From positions 2,666,001 to 2,730,000 of the forward strand of contig NZ_JACHCG010000001.1 of assembly GCF_014200595.1 (NCBI RefSeq): 64,000 nucleotides of DNA, read 5' to 3'. Positions 8,643 through 17,754 of the stretch are shown here, one piece after another. The notes under the pieces were generated by a model that saw only the letters and a list, made by a program, of their open reading frames with translations, ran no database searches and was not told the DNA's origin. The position numbers and the translations under genes were made by a program. Positions within the stretch are counted from its first letter, which is position 1, and each line of letters begins with the position of its first letter. The DNA is from Pedobacter cryoconitis (GTDB lineage Bacteria; Bacteroidota; Bacteroidia; Sphingobacteriales; Sphingobacteriaceae).

Positions 8643-9163
8643 CTTAAATCCTGGTCGATCATATATACAAAATTTAGCTTTGGAGCTTCACCGAAATAAG
8701 TGACCTGCTCCTCAGCTATTTTAATTGCACCAATACGGCTGATAGCGATTTGTGAACGAATGTTCTCTGCACCAATATGGAACTTAATTTTTGAAACAAA
8801 CTGAGCTATATAATCCAGCATCATTGTCTTAACAGAAAGATTGGTACCCGTCCCCCAATAAGCAGTACCATAAAAGGTATAGCCGATAAAAATTACATTT
8901 TCATTTTCATCATAGTCGTAAAACCTGGTGCTTCCCATTATTTTTCCGGTAGCCTGGTCTATGATTTTAAATGCGCCTTTGCTCTTTATTGCCCCATCGA
9001 AAAAGTTTTGAAACACGTCCTTCTTCCAGCGATCTTTGCTGGGATGTTGTTCCCAGATCTTTGGGTCGGATGCTACAGCATATAATTCTTCAAAGTCAGA
9101 TTCCTTTAACGGTAAAAGGGTAACACGTTCATTTGCTAACTGAGGCTGGATACTAAAATTCAT
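8639..9163 (-). CDS. GNAT N-acetyltransferase, RimJ/RimL-like
   Basis: The 174-residue protein has the layout of RimJ/RimL-type acetyltransferases: LANERVTLLPLKESDFEELYAV at the N-terminus, KIMGSTRFYDYDENENVIFIGYTFYG for the central strands, and the acetyl-CoA loop replaced by YWGTGTNLSVKTMMLDY. It would transfer acetyl from acetyl-CoA to an amine on a small molecule or protein. It overlaps the preceding GNAT gene by four bases (ATGA), so the two are translated together, and its 3' end overlaps the convergent sigma-factor stop by four bases. Confidence 0.88.
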   Translation of the reverse strand: MNFSIQPQLANERVTLLPLKESDFEELYAVASDPKIWEQHPSKDRWKKDVFQNFFDGAIKSKGAFKIIDQATGKIMGSTRFYDYDENENVIFIGYTFYGTAYWGTGTNLSVKTMMLDYIAQFVSKIKFHIGAENIRSQIAISRIGAIKIAEEQVTYFGEAPKLNFVYMIDQDLS

Positions 9164-9690
9164 GAGGCAGGAGTCAATATTTTCTTCATCATGAGATCTG
9201 TTTGCTCATCATTCCCCATTTTGAAGATACGTTTATCAAAAGTAACGAAGCCATTCTTTTCATAAAATCTGATAGCCCGTGAGTTTTCTTCCCATACACC
9301 GAGCCACAAATAGGCCTTATTTTGAAGCATAGCTATTTCAAGTGCTTTACTATAAAGCAGCTGACCGACCATTTTACCATGATGGCTGCTCTTCACATAA
9401 ATACGTTCGATTTCCAGCGCGCTATCATCCTGTAATTCCTTTTGTGTTTTCCCTGAATTTACTTTTAGGTAGCCCACAAGATTTTCATTGTCCAGCGCTA
9501 TAAAGAACATAGAATCCGGATTAGCCAATTCAGCGCTAATCTTTTTTTCAGTGAAACTCTCTTCCAGGTATTTAGCCATATCAGCTTCTGTAGTACTGCT
9601 TGCAAACGATTCTAAAAAGGTCTGCTGTCCTATTTCCCGGATAACTTTAAAATCGTCCGGTGATGCTTTAATAATTTTGATTTGATTCAT
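9160..9690 (-). CDS. GNAT N-acetyltransferase (PaiA-like)
   Basis: This 176-residue acetyltransferase shows the GNAT core: IREIGQQTFLESFASSTTEADM near the N-terminus, LEIERIYVKSSHHGKMVGQLLYSKALEIA for strand 4 and the CoA-binding loop, and YLWLGVWEENSRAIRFYEKNGFVTF at the C-terminus. These features resemble PaiA-type spermidine/polyamine acetyltransferases. A PaiB-like gene lies directly upstream with only one base between them, which strengthens that reading because paiA and paiB are paired in Bacillus. Confidence 0.85.
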   Translation of the reverse strand: MNQIKIIKASPDDFKVIREIGQQTFLESFASSTTEADMAKYLEESFTEKKISAELANPDSMFFIALDNENLVGYLKVNSGKTQKELQDDSALEIERIYVKSSHHGKMVGQLLYSKALEIAMLQNKAYLWLGVWEENSRAIRFYEKNGFVTFDKRIFKMGNDEQTDLMMKKILTPAS

Positions 9691-9691
9691 C

Positions 9692-10297
9692 TTATATTTT
9701 TCTAATATAGTCTGCTATTGCTTTTTCTGAGCTAACATCGCTTTTTTCTAAATGAACAGCTATCCTTTCCCGTTCCATTTCATTTTTATTCTGGCTCACC
9801 TTTTTCTGAGCCTGTAAATCAGTCACTTCCAGATCAAACACAGCAATCCCCCGTATCATTCCTTTTTTGAACTTATCCGACAGCTTGTTCCATTGTTCCA
9901 GGTAACCTTGCTCATAAAATAAAATCATCTGTTCCAACGCTTGTATTTTGGCATCTTCTTCCTGAACGATCCTCGCCTTCCCATAAGCATGGACAGCAAC
10001 ATAGTCCCAGGTAGGCACACTCTCCACTTTATCATAATGAGCCGGAGAAATGTAAGCATGAGGTTCGGAGAAAATGACCAGCGAGGTATTCTCTTCGATG
10101 TAACTCACCTGTTCATTCGCTAATGCAAAATGTGCACTCAATACAAGCTTATCATCATTTTGTGTAATCAAAAACGGAAGCTGTGTAGCGATAGGAAGCC
10201 CTGCTTTCGTAGTCACAATAGTTGCAAAACTATATTGCTTCATGAAGGCTATTCTTTCAGCTTTATCCTCAAATTCAAATTGCCTGGCTACGTACAT
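9692..10297 (-). CDS. PaiB-family FMN-binding negative transcriptional regulator
   Basis: The protein is about 201 residues and begins MYVARQFEFEDKAERIAFMKQYSFATIV, the usual PaiB start. Further features are LVIFSEPHAYISPAHY and VPTWDYVAVHAYGKARI, which belong to the flavin-binding split barrel. A longer frame from TTG at 10330 is less likely because that codon lies inside the predicted -7 box (TACTTTTG). It heads a run with two GNAT genes (PaiB-PaiA-RimJ-like) and is divergent from a MocR-type regulator. In Bacillus PaiAB affects sporulation and protease genes; here a role in polyamine or nitrogen control is only a guess. Confidence 0.88.
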   Translation of the reverse strand: MYVARQFEFEDKAERIAFMKQYSFATIVTTKAGLPIATQLPFLITQNDDKLVLSAHFALANEQVSYIEENTSLVIFSEPHAYISPAHYDKVESVPTWDYVAVHAYGKARIVQEEDAKIQALEQMILFYEQGYLEQWNKLSDKFKKGMIRGIAVFDLEVTDLQAQKKVSQNKNEMERERIAVHLEKSDVSSEKAIADYIRKI

Positions 10298-10324
10298 AAT
10301 CTTATCTAAATAAATGATCTGGTT

Positions 10325-10336
10325 AGACAAAAGTAG
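10325..10336 (-). promoter_or_regulatory. Predicted -7 box of the paiB-like operon (TACTTTTG)
   Basis: TACTTTTG on the minus strand fits TAnnTTTG and places transcription start just inside the longer frame, favouring the ATG at 10297. Confidence 0.4.
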
Positions 10337-10349
10337 CCTGCAATCGGAT

Positions 10350-10358
10350 TATCTTTGT
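10350..10358 (+). promoter_or_regulatory. Predicted -7 box of the MocR-type regulator gene (TATCTTTG)
   Basis: TATCTTTG matches the Bacteroidota -7 consensus about 18 bases before the ATG at 10376. It lies back to back with the paiB promoter, so a regulator bound here could affect both. Confidence 0.45.
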
Positions 10359-10375
10359 AGACCAATTACAAGATA

Positions 10376-11854
10376 ATGAATAGTCCAATTATCAATCAAC
10401 TATTTGAAAGCCTAACCTACGACCGTTCAATCGGGCGGCCTGTCTATCTTCAATTAGCAGACGCACTGTTATCACTGATCAAAAATGGTAAATTGCGTTC
10501 AGGCCAAAAACTCCCGGGCAGCCGTGAGTTGTCAGCCCTTTTAAAAATAAACCGGATTACCGCAGCTAAAGCTTATGAGGAACTACAAATGCAAGGCTGG
10601 CTTGAAAGCGCTGTAGGCCGCGGCACCTTTGTTTCCACTCATGTGGCAGACCACCATCCCGAAACCTTAAAAACAATATCTCCAGCCTCATCAAAGATTG
10701 CAGGTTTCATATTTCAACCCAGAGATTACCCCAACAGCATCCTGGAAACACCCATACCCGGCTTACACTTAGACGACGGTTACCCTGACCCAAGGCTTTC
10801 ACCCTTAAAGGAATTTTACCGTGCCTATCGAAATCAACTCACCAGAAGCGGCTTATACCCTAAATTCGGCAATTACGGAAATCCTGCCGGCCCCTACCCA
10901 TACCGGCAAGCCATAGCCGAATACCTTAACACGACCAGAGGACTTAAAACTACTGCCGAAAATATACTTTCAGTGAGAGGCACCTTAATGGGTATTAACC
11001 TGATCTGCAATGCCCTGATCAGTCCCGGAGATATTGTCGTTTCTGAAATTCCCGGATGGAGGCGCGCCGAACATAACTTTCTGCACGCAGGCGCTAAACT
11101 GATCGGCGTCCCCGTAGATGAACACGGGCTAATGGTAGATGAGCTCCGTAAGATCTGCACAAAACAAAAAATCAGGATGGTCTACGTCACACCCCATCAC
11201 CAATACCCTACTACAGTCTCCCTGAGAATTGACCGGAGACTGGAATTGCTCAGGCTCTCCAATGAATATGGCTTCATTATTTTTGAGGACGACTACGATT
11301 TTGATTTCCACTTCAAGCACCGCCCGCTCCTGCCACTGGCCAGCGCAGATGAAAACGGAATGGTAATTTATTGCGGTTCCTTCAGCAAAAGCTTTTCCCC
11401 GGCCTTTCGCATGGGATATCTGGTTGCTGCCGAAAACGTGATTGAACACCTCGCTAAAGTCCGCATACTACTCGACAGGCAAGGTGACCACGTGCTGGAC
11501 AATACCATGGCTGATTTACTAAATGACGGTACCGTTCAACGTTACCTCAGAAAAACACTTTCAGTCTATCAGGAGCGCCGTGACTTCTTTTGCGATTTGC
11601 TCAGCAATGAACTTAAAGAAGCCGTCAAATTTACTATACCCGAAGGTGGTATGTCGGTATGGACAGCCTTTGACAAAACAATAGACCTGGAGAAACTCTC
11701 AAAAAATGCTTACCGGGAAGGCTTACATTTATCAGATGGAAAAACGCATCAATATGCCGATTACAATGATAATGCTATTCGTTTAGGCTTTGCATCCTCC
11801 ACTAAAGAAGATCTGGCAAGAAGCGTAGAAATCATAAGAAAATTGATTTTATAA
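10376..11854 (+). CDS. MocR/PdxR-type PLP-dependent transcriptional regulator
   Basis: The 492-residue protein fuses an N-terminal GntR winged helix (about 15-80: LADALLSLIKNGKLRSGQKLPGSRELSALLKINRITAAKAYEEL) to a fold-type I aminotransferase domain. The PLP lysine is in CGSFSKSFSPAFRMGY (about residue 336), preceded by IIFEDDYDFDF with the pyridine-binding Asp. MocR regulators sense PLP or aminated ligands and control divergent genes. The neighbour across the shared promoter is the PaiB-PaiA unit, which is therefore its likely target. Confidence 0.93.
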   Translation: MNSPIINQLFESLTYDRSIGRPVYLQLADALLSLIKNGKLRSGQKLPGSRELSALLKINRITAAKAYEELQMQGWLESAVGRGTFVSTHVADHHPETLKTISPASSKIAGFIFQPRDYPNSILETPIPGLHLDDGYPDPRLSPLKEFYRAYRNQLTRSGLYPKFGNYGNPAGPYPYRQAIAEYLNTTRGLKTTAENILSVRGTLMGINLICNALISPGDIVVSEIPGWRRAEHNFLHAGAKLIGVPVDEHGLMVDELRKICTKQKIRMVYVTPHHQYPTTVSLRIDRRLELLRLSNEYGFIIFEDDYDFDFHFKHRPLLPLASADENGMVIYCGSFSKSFSPAFRMGYLVAAENVIEHLAKVRILLDRQGDHVLDNTMADLLNDGTVQRYLRKTLSVYQERRDFFCDLLSNELKEAVKFTIPEGGMSVWTAFDKTIDLEKLSKNAYREGLHLSDGKTHQYADYNDNAIRLGFASSTKEDLARSVEIIRKLIL

Positions 11855-11940
11855 AGCAATATCATCAATAAACCCTAACACAGCTAACCACCTCAAATAA
11901 ACCATTGCTCAGCACAATGCGGTTATTACATCAAATGAAA

Positions 11941-12019
11941 AAAAACCGCAACTTGTATATGCAGACCTTGCGCCTATTTCAGGGCGCGCCAGTCAAATAT
12001 ACAAGTTGCAGTTTTTTTT
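11941..12019. terminator. Bidirectional terminator between regulator and histidine kinase
   Basis: A 13-bp perfect inverted repeat (GCAACTTGTATAT at 11948-11960 with its complement at 11997-12009) is flanked by A-rich and T-rich runs and encloses an inner GCGCC/GGCGC pair. It serves both the plus-strand regulator gene and the convergent minus-strand kinase gene, whose stop codon lies in the T-run. Confidence 0.8.
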
Positions 12020-13403
12020 ACCTATCTGAAGAAACCATCACATGTGCCATGACAATGGTAAACTCACTCCCTGCCCCTACTACAGACTTCACTTCAATCT
12101 CCCCATGATGCATCCCCACAATCTTTTCCGTCAGCGATAACCCGATCCCATTCCCCGCACTAAACCCCTTATTCTTTCCCCTGTAAAAAGCAGAAAATAT
12201 ACGATCAATCTCGTCCTGCTCAATCCCTATTCCTGAATCCTTAAACCCAAGTATAACTGACCCCTGATCAAAATTGATACTCACCACACACCGATGATCA
12301 GCAGAAAACTTACATGCATTCTCCATTAGGTTAATGAACGCAACCTTCAGCAAATACTCATTTCCCCTGACAGATATCTCACTATCATCATCAATCTCTT
12401 TATCAAAAACAATATCAATCTTATAATCCTCAAACCCCTTAAGAACCGCTTCCCTTGCATCCATCAATAACTCGTCCGTCCTCAGCACCTTCATACTTAC
12501 CGTAGTCTGATCATAACTCGCTTTCGCCAAATCGAGTAAACCATTAGACAACTTCACTAATCTTTGCGCATCACTCAACGACAACCGGATCACCTCCTTA
12601 TACTCCGCCACACTGCGTTCCCTGATTAAAGCCAGCTGTAACTCCCCTACAATAGTTGCCAGCGGAGTCCTCAACTCATGAGAAATATTACTTACAAAAC
12701 TTCGCTGTCCATCAAAAGACTGCTCCAGCCTATCCAGCATATTATTAAAAGTAGTGGCCAGCTCACCAATCTCATCCCGCTCATTCTTGACATGTACCCG
12801 CTTGTACAAATTAGTCGCAGTAATCTCCTCCACCTTATCCACAATCTCCGCAACCGGATTCAGCGCTTTCCCCACAAAATAATACCCCGCAGCGATCGTC
12901 AAACTGATAATAATGATAAAAGAAATGATCAAAGTATACTTAAACTCCTCCAAACGCGTCAACCCATATTTATCATTTGCTGCCGCTGTAATTACATAAG
13001 TCCTTCCCTTGTGCAGATATAAAAGCCCTACAACCTGTAAAGACTCCTGCTCAAAAGTTATTTCCTTTTGAAGAATAATCTGATTGATCATCTGTCTGGT
13101 TTCTTTAACCTTATCTATTTGTACTGCATCATGATACAGTAAATTGAACGAAGTATCATAAACAGCAACCTCTTCCTCAAACAAAGAATTTAAAGAATTC
13201 TTATAAATCAACTGTAATACCGTGGGCGGAACTTTTGCATCAAAAAGCAAATTTGCTTTCGTAATCGCTTCTCTTTTAAGATGCTTATAATATTGATCCT
13301 TCCTGCTCTGCGCTGTAGAAATATAAATAAACACTGCAAATGCCAAAAGCAAAGCACCAAAAAGCGTTAAAAACAACAACAAAAGTTTCGCTCTTATCTT
13401 CAT
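12018..13403 (-). CDS. Sensor histidine kinase
   Basis: This 461-residue membrane kinase has one N-terminal span (about 7-28), a periplasmic sensor part of about 125 residues, a second span (FKYTLIISFIIIISLTIAAGYY), a HAMP linker, a HisKA domain with the phospho-acceptor in NISHELRTPLATI, and a HATPase domain with N-box LMENACKFS, G1 KDSGIGIEQ and G2 GNGIGLSLTEKI. The response-regulator stop and kinase start overlap by four bases. It phosphorylates that regulator. The periplasmic sensor resembles no ligand domain I can name. The divergent susCD pair is a possible target. Confidence 0.94.
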   Translation of the reverse strand: MKIRAKLLLLFLTLFGALLLAFAVFIYISTAQSRKDQYYKHLKREAITKANLLFDAKVPPTVLQLIYKNSLNSLFEEEVAVYDTSFNLLYHDAVQIDKVKETRQMINQIILQKEITFEQESLQVVGLLYLHKGRTYVITAAANDKYGLTRLEEFKYTLIISFIIIISLTIAAGYYFVGKALNPVAEIVDKVEEITATNLYKRVHVKNERDEIGELATTFNNMLDRLEQSFDGQRSFVSNISHELRTPLATIVGELQLALIRERSVAEYKEVIRLSLSDAQRLVKLSNGLLDLAKASYDQTTVSMKVLRTDELLMDAREAVLKGFEDYKIDIVFDKEIDDDSEISVRGNEYLLKVAFINLMENACKFSADHRCVVSINFDQGSVILGFKDSGIGIEQDEIDRIFSAFYRGKNKGFSAGNGIGLSLTEKIVGMHHGEIEVKSVVGAGSEFTIVMAHVMVSSDR

Positions 13404-14083
13404 CCCTCTTTAAATATAAAACCCATTCCCGGTTTAGTATGAATCAGTTTCACCTCGTAATTCTTATCTATCTTTTTCCTTAAATAATTGATATACACAT
13501 CAATGAAATTCGTCCCTGAATCAAACGTATCCCAAACCTTCTCTGCAATTTCTGTTCTGGACAATACCCTTTCAGAATTCCCCATCATATATTCAAGCAA
13601 ACGAAACTCCTTAGGGGTCAAATCTATCTGTACATCATTCCTTTTAACCAGCTTGGTTTCCAGGTTCATTTCCAAATCTGCAAAACGCAAAATAAAACCC
13701 TGGTTGAAAGTATTGTTCTGTGTCTGATTTCTTTTAATTAAGGCGCGTATCCTGGCATGCAATTCCCTGAAATCAAAAGGCTTAACAAGGTAATCGTCCG
13801 CGCCTGCATCAAAACCTTCCACTTTATCATCTGTAGTCCCTAAAGCAGTCAGCATAATAATAGGAATATCCGGTCTGGCAATACGCACTTCCTTACAGAG
13901 ATCAATACCATTGATCTTCGGAAGGATTAAATCCATGAGAATCAGATCGTAAGTTTTCGTCAAAGCAAGCTTCTTCCCCATTTCTCCATCAAAGGCAAGT
14001 GTGATATGAAATCCAAGTTCCTCCAATCCCTTTTTGATCAGTTCAGCTACTCTTTGTTCATCTTCAATAACCAGTATGTCCAT
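13400..14083 (-). CDS. OmpR/PhoB-family response regulator
   Basis: About 227 residues: receiver domain with DILVIEDEQRVAELIKKGL, phosphorylated Asp in YDLILMDLILPKING and switch Lys in DDYLVKPFDFRELHARI, followed by a C-terminal winged helix (DLTPKEFRLLEYMMGNSERVLSRTEIAEKVW, TNFIDVYINYLRKKID). A longer frame from TTG at 14104 exists, but the ATG at 14083 is directly before the conserved first strand. Its gene is upstream of and overlapping the kinase gene and divergent from susC. Confidence 0.94.
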   Translation of the reverse strand: MDILVIEDEQRVAELIKKGLEELGFHITLAFDGEMGKKLALTKTYDLILMDLILPKINGIDLCKEVRIARPDIPIIMLTALGTTDDKVEGFDAGADDYLVKPFDFRELHARIRALIKRNQTQNNTFNQGFILRFADLEMNLETKLVKRNDVQIDLTPKEFRLLEYMMGNSERVLSRTEIAEKVWDTFDSGTNFIDVYINYLRKKIDKNYEVKLIHTKPGMGFIFKEG

Positions 14084-14104
14084 TACGCTATAATTAAACG
14101 ACAA

Positions 14105-14464
14105 ATGTGAACATTATTTTTCACAGCCTGTTTAAAATCCCCGGTTTTAAGCCTCTTTTAATCTAACTTTAATATAACAGCATCAACACTGTCTCTTCCC
14201 TTAAATAATATCAATCAGATATTATCATTTGATCATTTTCAGCGCAAATAAAACGGTTTTTCCATTGCAATGCCAGCAAAAGATAAACTCTTCATTAACA
14301 TGCTATTAACAATAGGTAACGAACCTGTTGCCAAAGACGCATTTAATATCAAAAAAAACCGCAAAAGTTTAAATACACATAATACTAAATTGGTTTAGTT
14401 TTAATAAACAAAGTTTAGTATTGCTGTGTAAAATCAAAACACATAACAACCTAAATCCACATCA
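14105..14464. promoter_or_regulatory. Divergent regulatory region between response regulator and susC
   Basis: This 360-bp A/T-rich gap contains an imperfect palindrome: AATACTAAA at 14381-14389 and TTTAGTATT at 14414-14422, extended outward by TACACA/TGTGTA around a one- to two-base bulge, with a 24-nt spacer. TAGTATTG at 14416-14423 is a possible weak -7 box for susC, so the right arm overlaps the promoter. The rest holds no gene. Confidence 0.5.
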
Positions 14465-17400
14465 ATGAAACAGCTTTACAAGCAATTAAAACAAGTAATA
14501 ACTGTTGTGTTATTTTTGCTTGCCCCGATGACCTTAGCGGCGCAAATTAAAATATCAGGTACAGTTAGTGACGAAACCAAACAGTCCTTACCCGGGGTAA
14601 GTGTTTTGGTTGATGGAACCAAACAAGGTACAGTAACAGACATGAACGGCCACTTTCTTTTAACCGCAAAAAAAGGGCAGACAGTATCCTTTCAATACCT
14701 GGGATATGAAAAAAAACAAATCATTATTGGCGATGAGGCTGTCATTAATGTAATACTAAAAGGTGATAGCAAAGCACTTTCTGAAGTTGTAGTTACCGCT
14801 TTAGGTATCAAAAAAGACACTAAAAGAATTGGTTATGCCCTACAGACTGTTGACGGTGACGATTTGCTAAAAGCACGTGATCCGAATCCAATCGGCGGTT
14901 TGATAGGAAAGGTAGCTGGTTTATCTGTTGGCCCTTCTCCGGAGGTATTGAGAGAGCCGAACGTGATGATCCGTGGTGATAAGTTAACCTTATATGTGAT
15001 TGACGGATTTCCTATCAATACCGATACCTGGAATATCAGTCCTGACGACATTGAAACTTATACTGTATTAAAAGGCCCTGCTGCTGCTGCTTTATATGGT
15101 AGCCGCGCGGTAAATGGTGCGATATTGATTACGACTAAAAAAGGCGATAAGAATAAAAAAGGACTGACCGTTGATTTCAACAGCAGTACAGTAATTAATA
15201 GTGGATTTTTGACTTTCCCTCGTATACAAAATTCATTTGGTGCTGGTGAAAACACACAGTACGTATTTGTAGACGGTAAAGGTGGTGCACCAGGTGGTGT
15301 GGATGGAGATTATGACGTTTGGGGGCCTTATTTTGCCGGACAGTTGATTCCTCAGTATGATAGCCCGGTAATTAATGGCGTAAGACAAGCGACTCCATAT
15401 ACAGCCAGAGGTAAAAACAATTTAAAGAACTTCTTAAAAACTGGATATCAAACCAATAACAACGTCTCTTTAAGTGCTAACGGTGAGACTTATACCACAA
15501 GATTTTCAGTTTCACAATCAAAACAATCGAGTTATATTCCGAATAGCGGGCTTAACATTGTCAATTTCAACATGTATGGTTCATTCAATCCAAGCCCAAG
15601 GTTGAAAATTGAAGGTAACCTTGATTTTAACAGACAATTTACGGATAACTTTCCTGATGCGGATTATGGACCTTCAAGTTTAATCTATAGTACAGCAATC
15701 TGGACTGGTGCAGACTGGGATGTAAATGCACCGGATATTAAAGCAATCTGGCAACCAGGTAAAGAAGGTGTTCAATCGCAGTTTGCGGAATATCAACGTT
15801 ACCATAATCCTTATCTGATGACAGAAAAGTGGTTGCGCGGACATTATAAAAATGATGTGTACGGTTATCTTTCTGCAAACTTCAAAATTGATAACCATTT
15901 AAATGCAACACTTCGTTCTCAATTTGATACTTACAGTATCTTACGTACAGAAAAACTTCCATTCTCTGCTCACCCTTACGGACGTGAAGGAAATCAGGGG
16001 GACTATCGTGAAGACAGACGTAATTTATTTGAAAACAACAATGAGTTGTTATTAAACTTCAATTATAACGTCAAAAACTTTGTCAACCTTTCTGGTTTGG
16101 TGGGAACAAATCTTCGTACCTTATCTTATAATTCAAGCTGGACTTCTACTGATTACCTGAATGTTCCTGAAGTTTATTCTTTCAGTAACTCTAAAAACCC
16201 AGTACAGTCTACCAGTTTTAACTCAAGCATGATGGTGCTGAGTGGTTATTTCTCATTGGATGCTGCTTTCGGTAAGTATGCAACCCTATCTACAACAAGC
16301 AGGATAGATAAGTCATCAGCTTTCCAGACGCCAACCACTTATTATTATCCAAGTGTATCATTGGCAACTGTAATTTCGGATTATATCAAAATGCCAAATC
16401 TTATTTCATTCCTGAAAGCAAGAGCATCATTCTCCAATGTACGTACTGACGCAACCAGTGCAAGTATAGGCCCTGCTCCTTTTAGTTCAATCACAGCATT
16501 TGGTGGACAAACAGGATCTAACCTGACGAACAATCCACTGGGTTATGGCAATACCTATATGTCTCCTTATAATGGGCCAAACTATTCTTTGAATACAGCA
16601 TTTAATATCAATAAACCATATAACAATCAGGCTGCTGGTTATGGCCCGGATTATTTGTATCAAAATGGTATTAAAACTACTACACGTGTGAATTATGAAG
16701 AAGGTTTTGATATCAAATTCTTAGAAAACAGATTAGGTTTAAGTGCTACGGCTTTCCAGTACATAGATGGGCCACAGGTTTTAGCGAACCAGATTTCTAC
16801 TGCTACGGGTTATAATATATTATATCTGAATGCTTTAAAAACAAAAAAGACTGGTTATGAAGTTTCCCTGAGTGGCACACCGATTAAAGATATGGGTGGC
16901 TTTGGCTGGGATGTTTTGGTTAACTGGTCAACTTATAAGCGCGTTTATAAAGAACTACCTAAAGGACAGGATACTTATCAGACTTTTTTCAAAGAGGGAG
17001 ATCGTACAGATAAATTGTATGGAACTGCTTTCGTCAGAACTAAAGATGGACAAATTATTAATGATGCGGCTGGAAAGCCATTAGTTAATGGTGGTGCGAA
17101 TCAATATCTGGGGAACCTGAATTCAGATTATTCATGGAGTATTTACAACAAGTTTCACTACAAAAGCTGGAGTTTAGGTGTGCAGTTTGATGGTAGCGTA
17201 GGTGGAAAAACTATTGATTATATGCATAATAAAACTATGCGTGGTGGTTCAAATATCGAAACTGCCCAGGGTGCTTTGGGTGATGCACGTTACCAGGATT
17301 GGGCTAATTATGGCAAGAAGGGTTATAATGGTACTTATGTAGGTGAAGGTGTAGTGATTTCTAATGGTGCATCTATCAACTATGATTCTAAAACTGGTGC

Positions 17401-17746
17401 GATCCTGAATTACGGGGACCTTGCTTTTGCGCCAAATACAAATAAGGTATTTGTTCAGGATTATGTAAGTAAGTATTATAATTTCGATGAGGCCAACCTG
17501 ATGAGCAAAACTTTCGCGAAACTTCGCGAGGTTACGCTTGGATTCGACCTTCCTAAGAAATTACTTGCGGGTACATTCATTCATAAAGCTTCTGTGTCTT
17601 TAGTAGGCCGTAATTTATTATACTTCTATAAAGACAAAAGATTTAAGGATGTTGATTTAGATCAGTATAACGGAGAAACTCCGCTTACTGGCTTACAATC
17701 ACCTACAGTACGTAGTTATGGATTCAACATCAACGTTACATTATAA
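14465..17746 (+). CDS. SusC/RagA-family TonB-linked outer membrane transporter
   Basis: This 1093-residue outer-membrane protein has a signal peptide (VITVVLFLLAPMTLAAQ), a carboxypeptidase-regulatory-like domain (about 28-110: KISGTVSDETKQSLPGVSVLVDGT), the SusC signature LSEVVVTALGIKKDTKRIGYALQTVDGDD, a plug domain with RGDKLTLYVIDGFPI and GPAAAALYGSRAVNGAILITTKKG, and a long beta-barrel ending SYGFNINVTL. It imports an oligomeric nutrient with energy from TonB, using the SusD lipoprotein encoded 8 bp downstream as lid. No glycosidase or peptidase lies nearby, so the substrate (glycan or peptide) cannot be named. Confidence 0.96.
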   Translation: MKQLYKQLKQVITVVLFLLAPMTLAAQIKISGTVSDETKQSLPGVSVLVDGTKQGTVTDMNGHFLLTAKKGQTVSFQYLGYEKKQIIIGDEAVINVILKGDSKALSEVVVTALGIKKDTKRIGYALQTVDGDDLLKARDPNPIGGLIGKVAGLSVGPSPEVLREPNVMIRGDKLTLYVIDGFPINTDTWNISPDDIETYTVLKGPAAAALYGSRAVNGAILITTKKGDKNKKGLTVDFNSSTVINSGFLTFPRIQNSFGAGENTQYVFVDGKGGAPGGVDGDYDVWGPYFAGQLIPQYDSPVINGVRQATPYTARGKNNLKNFLKTGYQTNNNVSLSANGETYTTRFSVSQSKQSSYIPNSGLNIVNFNMYGSFNPSPRLKIEGNLDFNRQFTDNFPDADYGPSSLIYSTAIWTGADWDVNAPDIKAIWQPGKEGVQSQFAEYQRYHNPYLMTEKWLRGHYKNDVYGYLSANFKIDNHLNATLRSQFDTYSILRTEKLPFSAHPYGREGNQGDYREDRRNLFENNNELLLNFNYNVKNFVNLSGLVGTNLRTLSYNSSWTSTDYLNVPEVYSFSNSKNPVQSTSFNSSMMVLSGYFSLDAAFGKYATLSTTSRIDKSSAFQTPTTYYYPSVSLATVISDYIKMPNLISFLKARASFSNVRTDATSASIGPAPFSSITAFGGQTGSNLTNNPLGYGNTYMSPYNGPNYSLNTAFNINKPYNNQAAGYGPDYLYQNGIKTTTRVNYEEGFDIKFLENRLGLSATAFQYIDGPQVLANQISTATGYNILYLNALKTKKTGYEVSLSGTPIKDMGGFGWDVLVNWSTYKRVYKELPKGQDTYQTFFKEGDRTDKLYGTAFVRTKDGQIINDAAGKPLVNGGANQYLGNLNSDYSWSIYNKFHYKSWSLGVQFDGSVGGKTIDYMHNKTMRGGSNIETAQGALGDARYQDWANYGKKGYNGTYVGEGVVISNGASINYDSKTGAILNYGDLAFAPNTNKVFVQDYVSKYYNFDEANLMSKTFAKLREVTLGFDLPKKLLAGTFIHKASVSLVGRNLLYFYKDKRFKDVDLDQYNGETPLTGLQSPTVRSYGFNINVTL

Positions 17747-17754
17747 TTTCTAAT

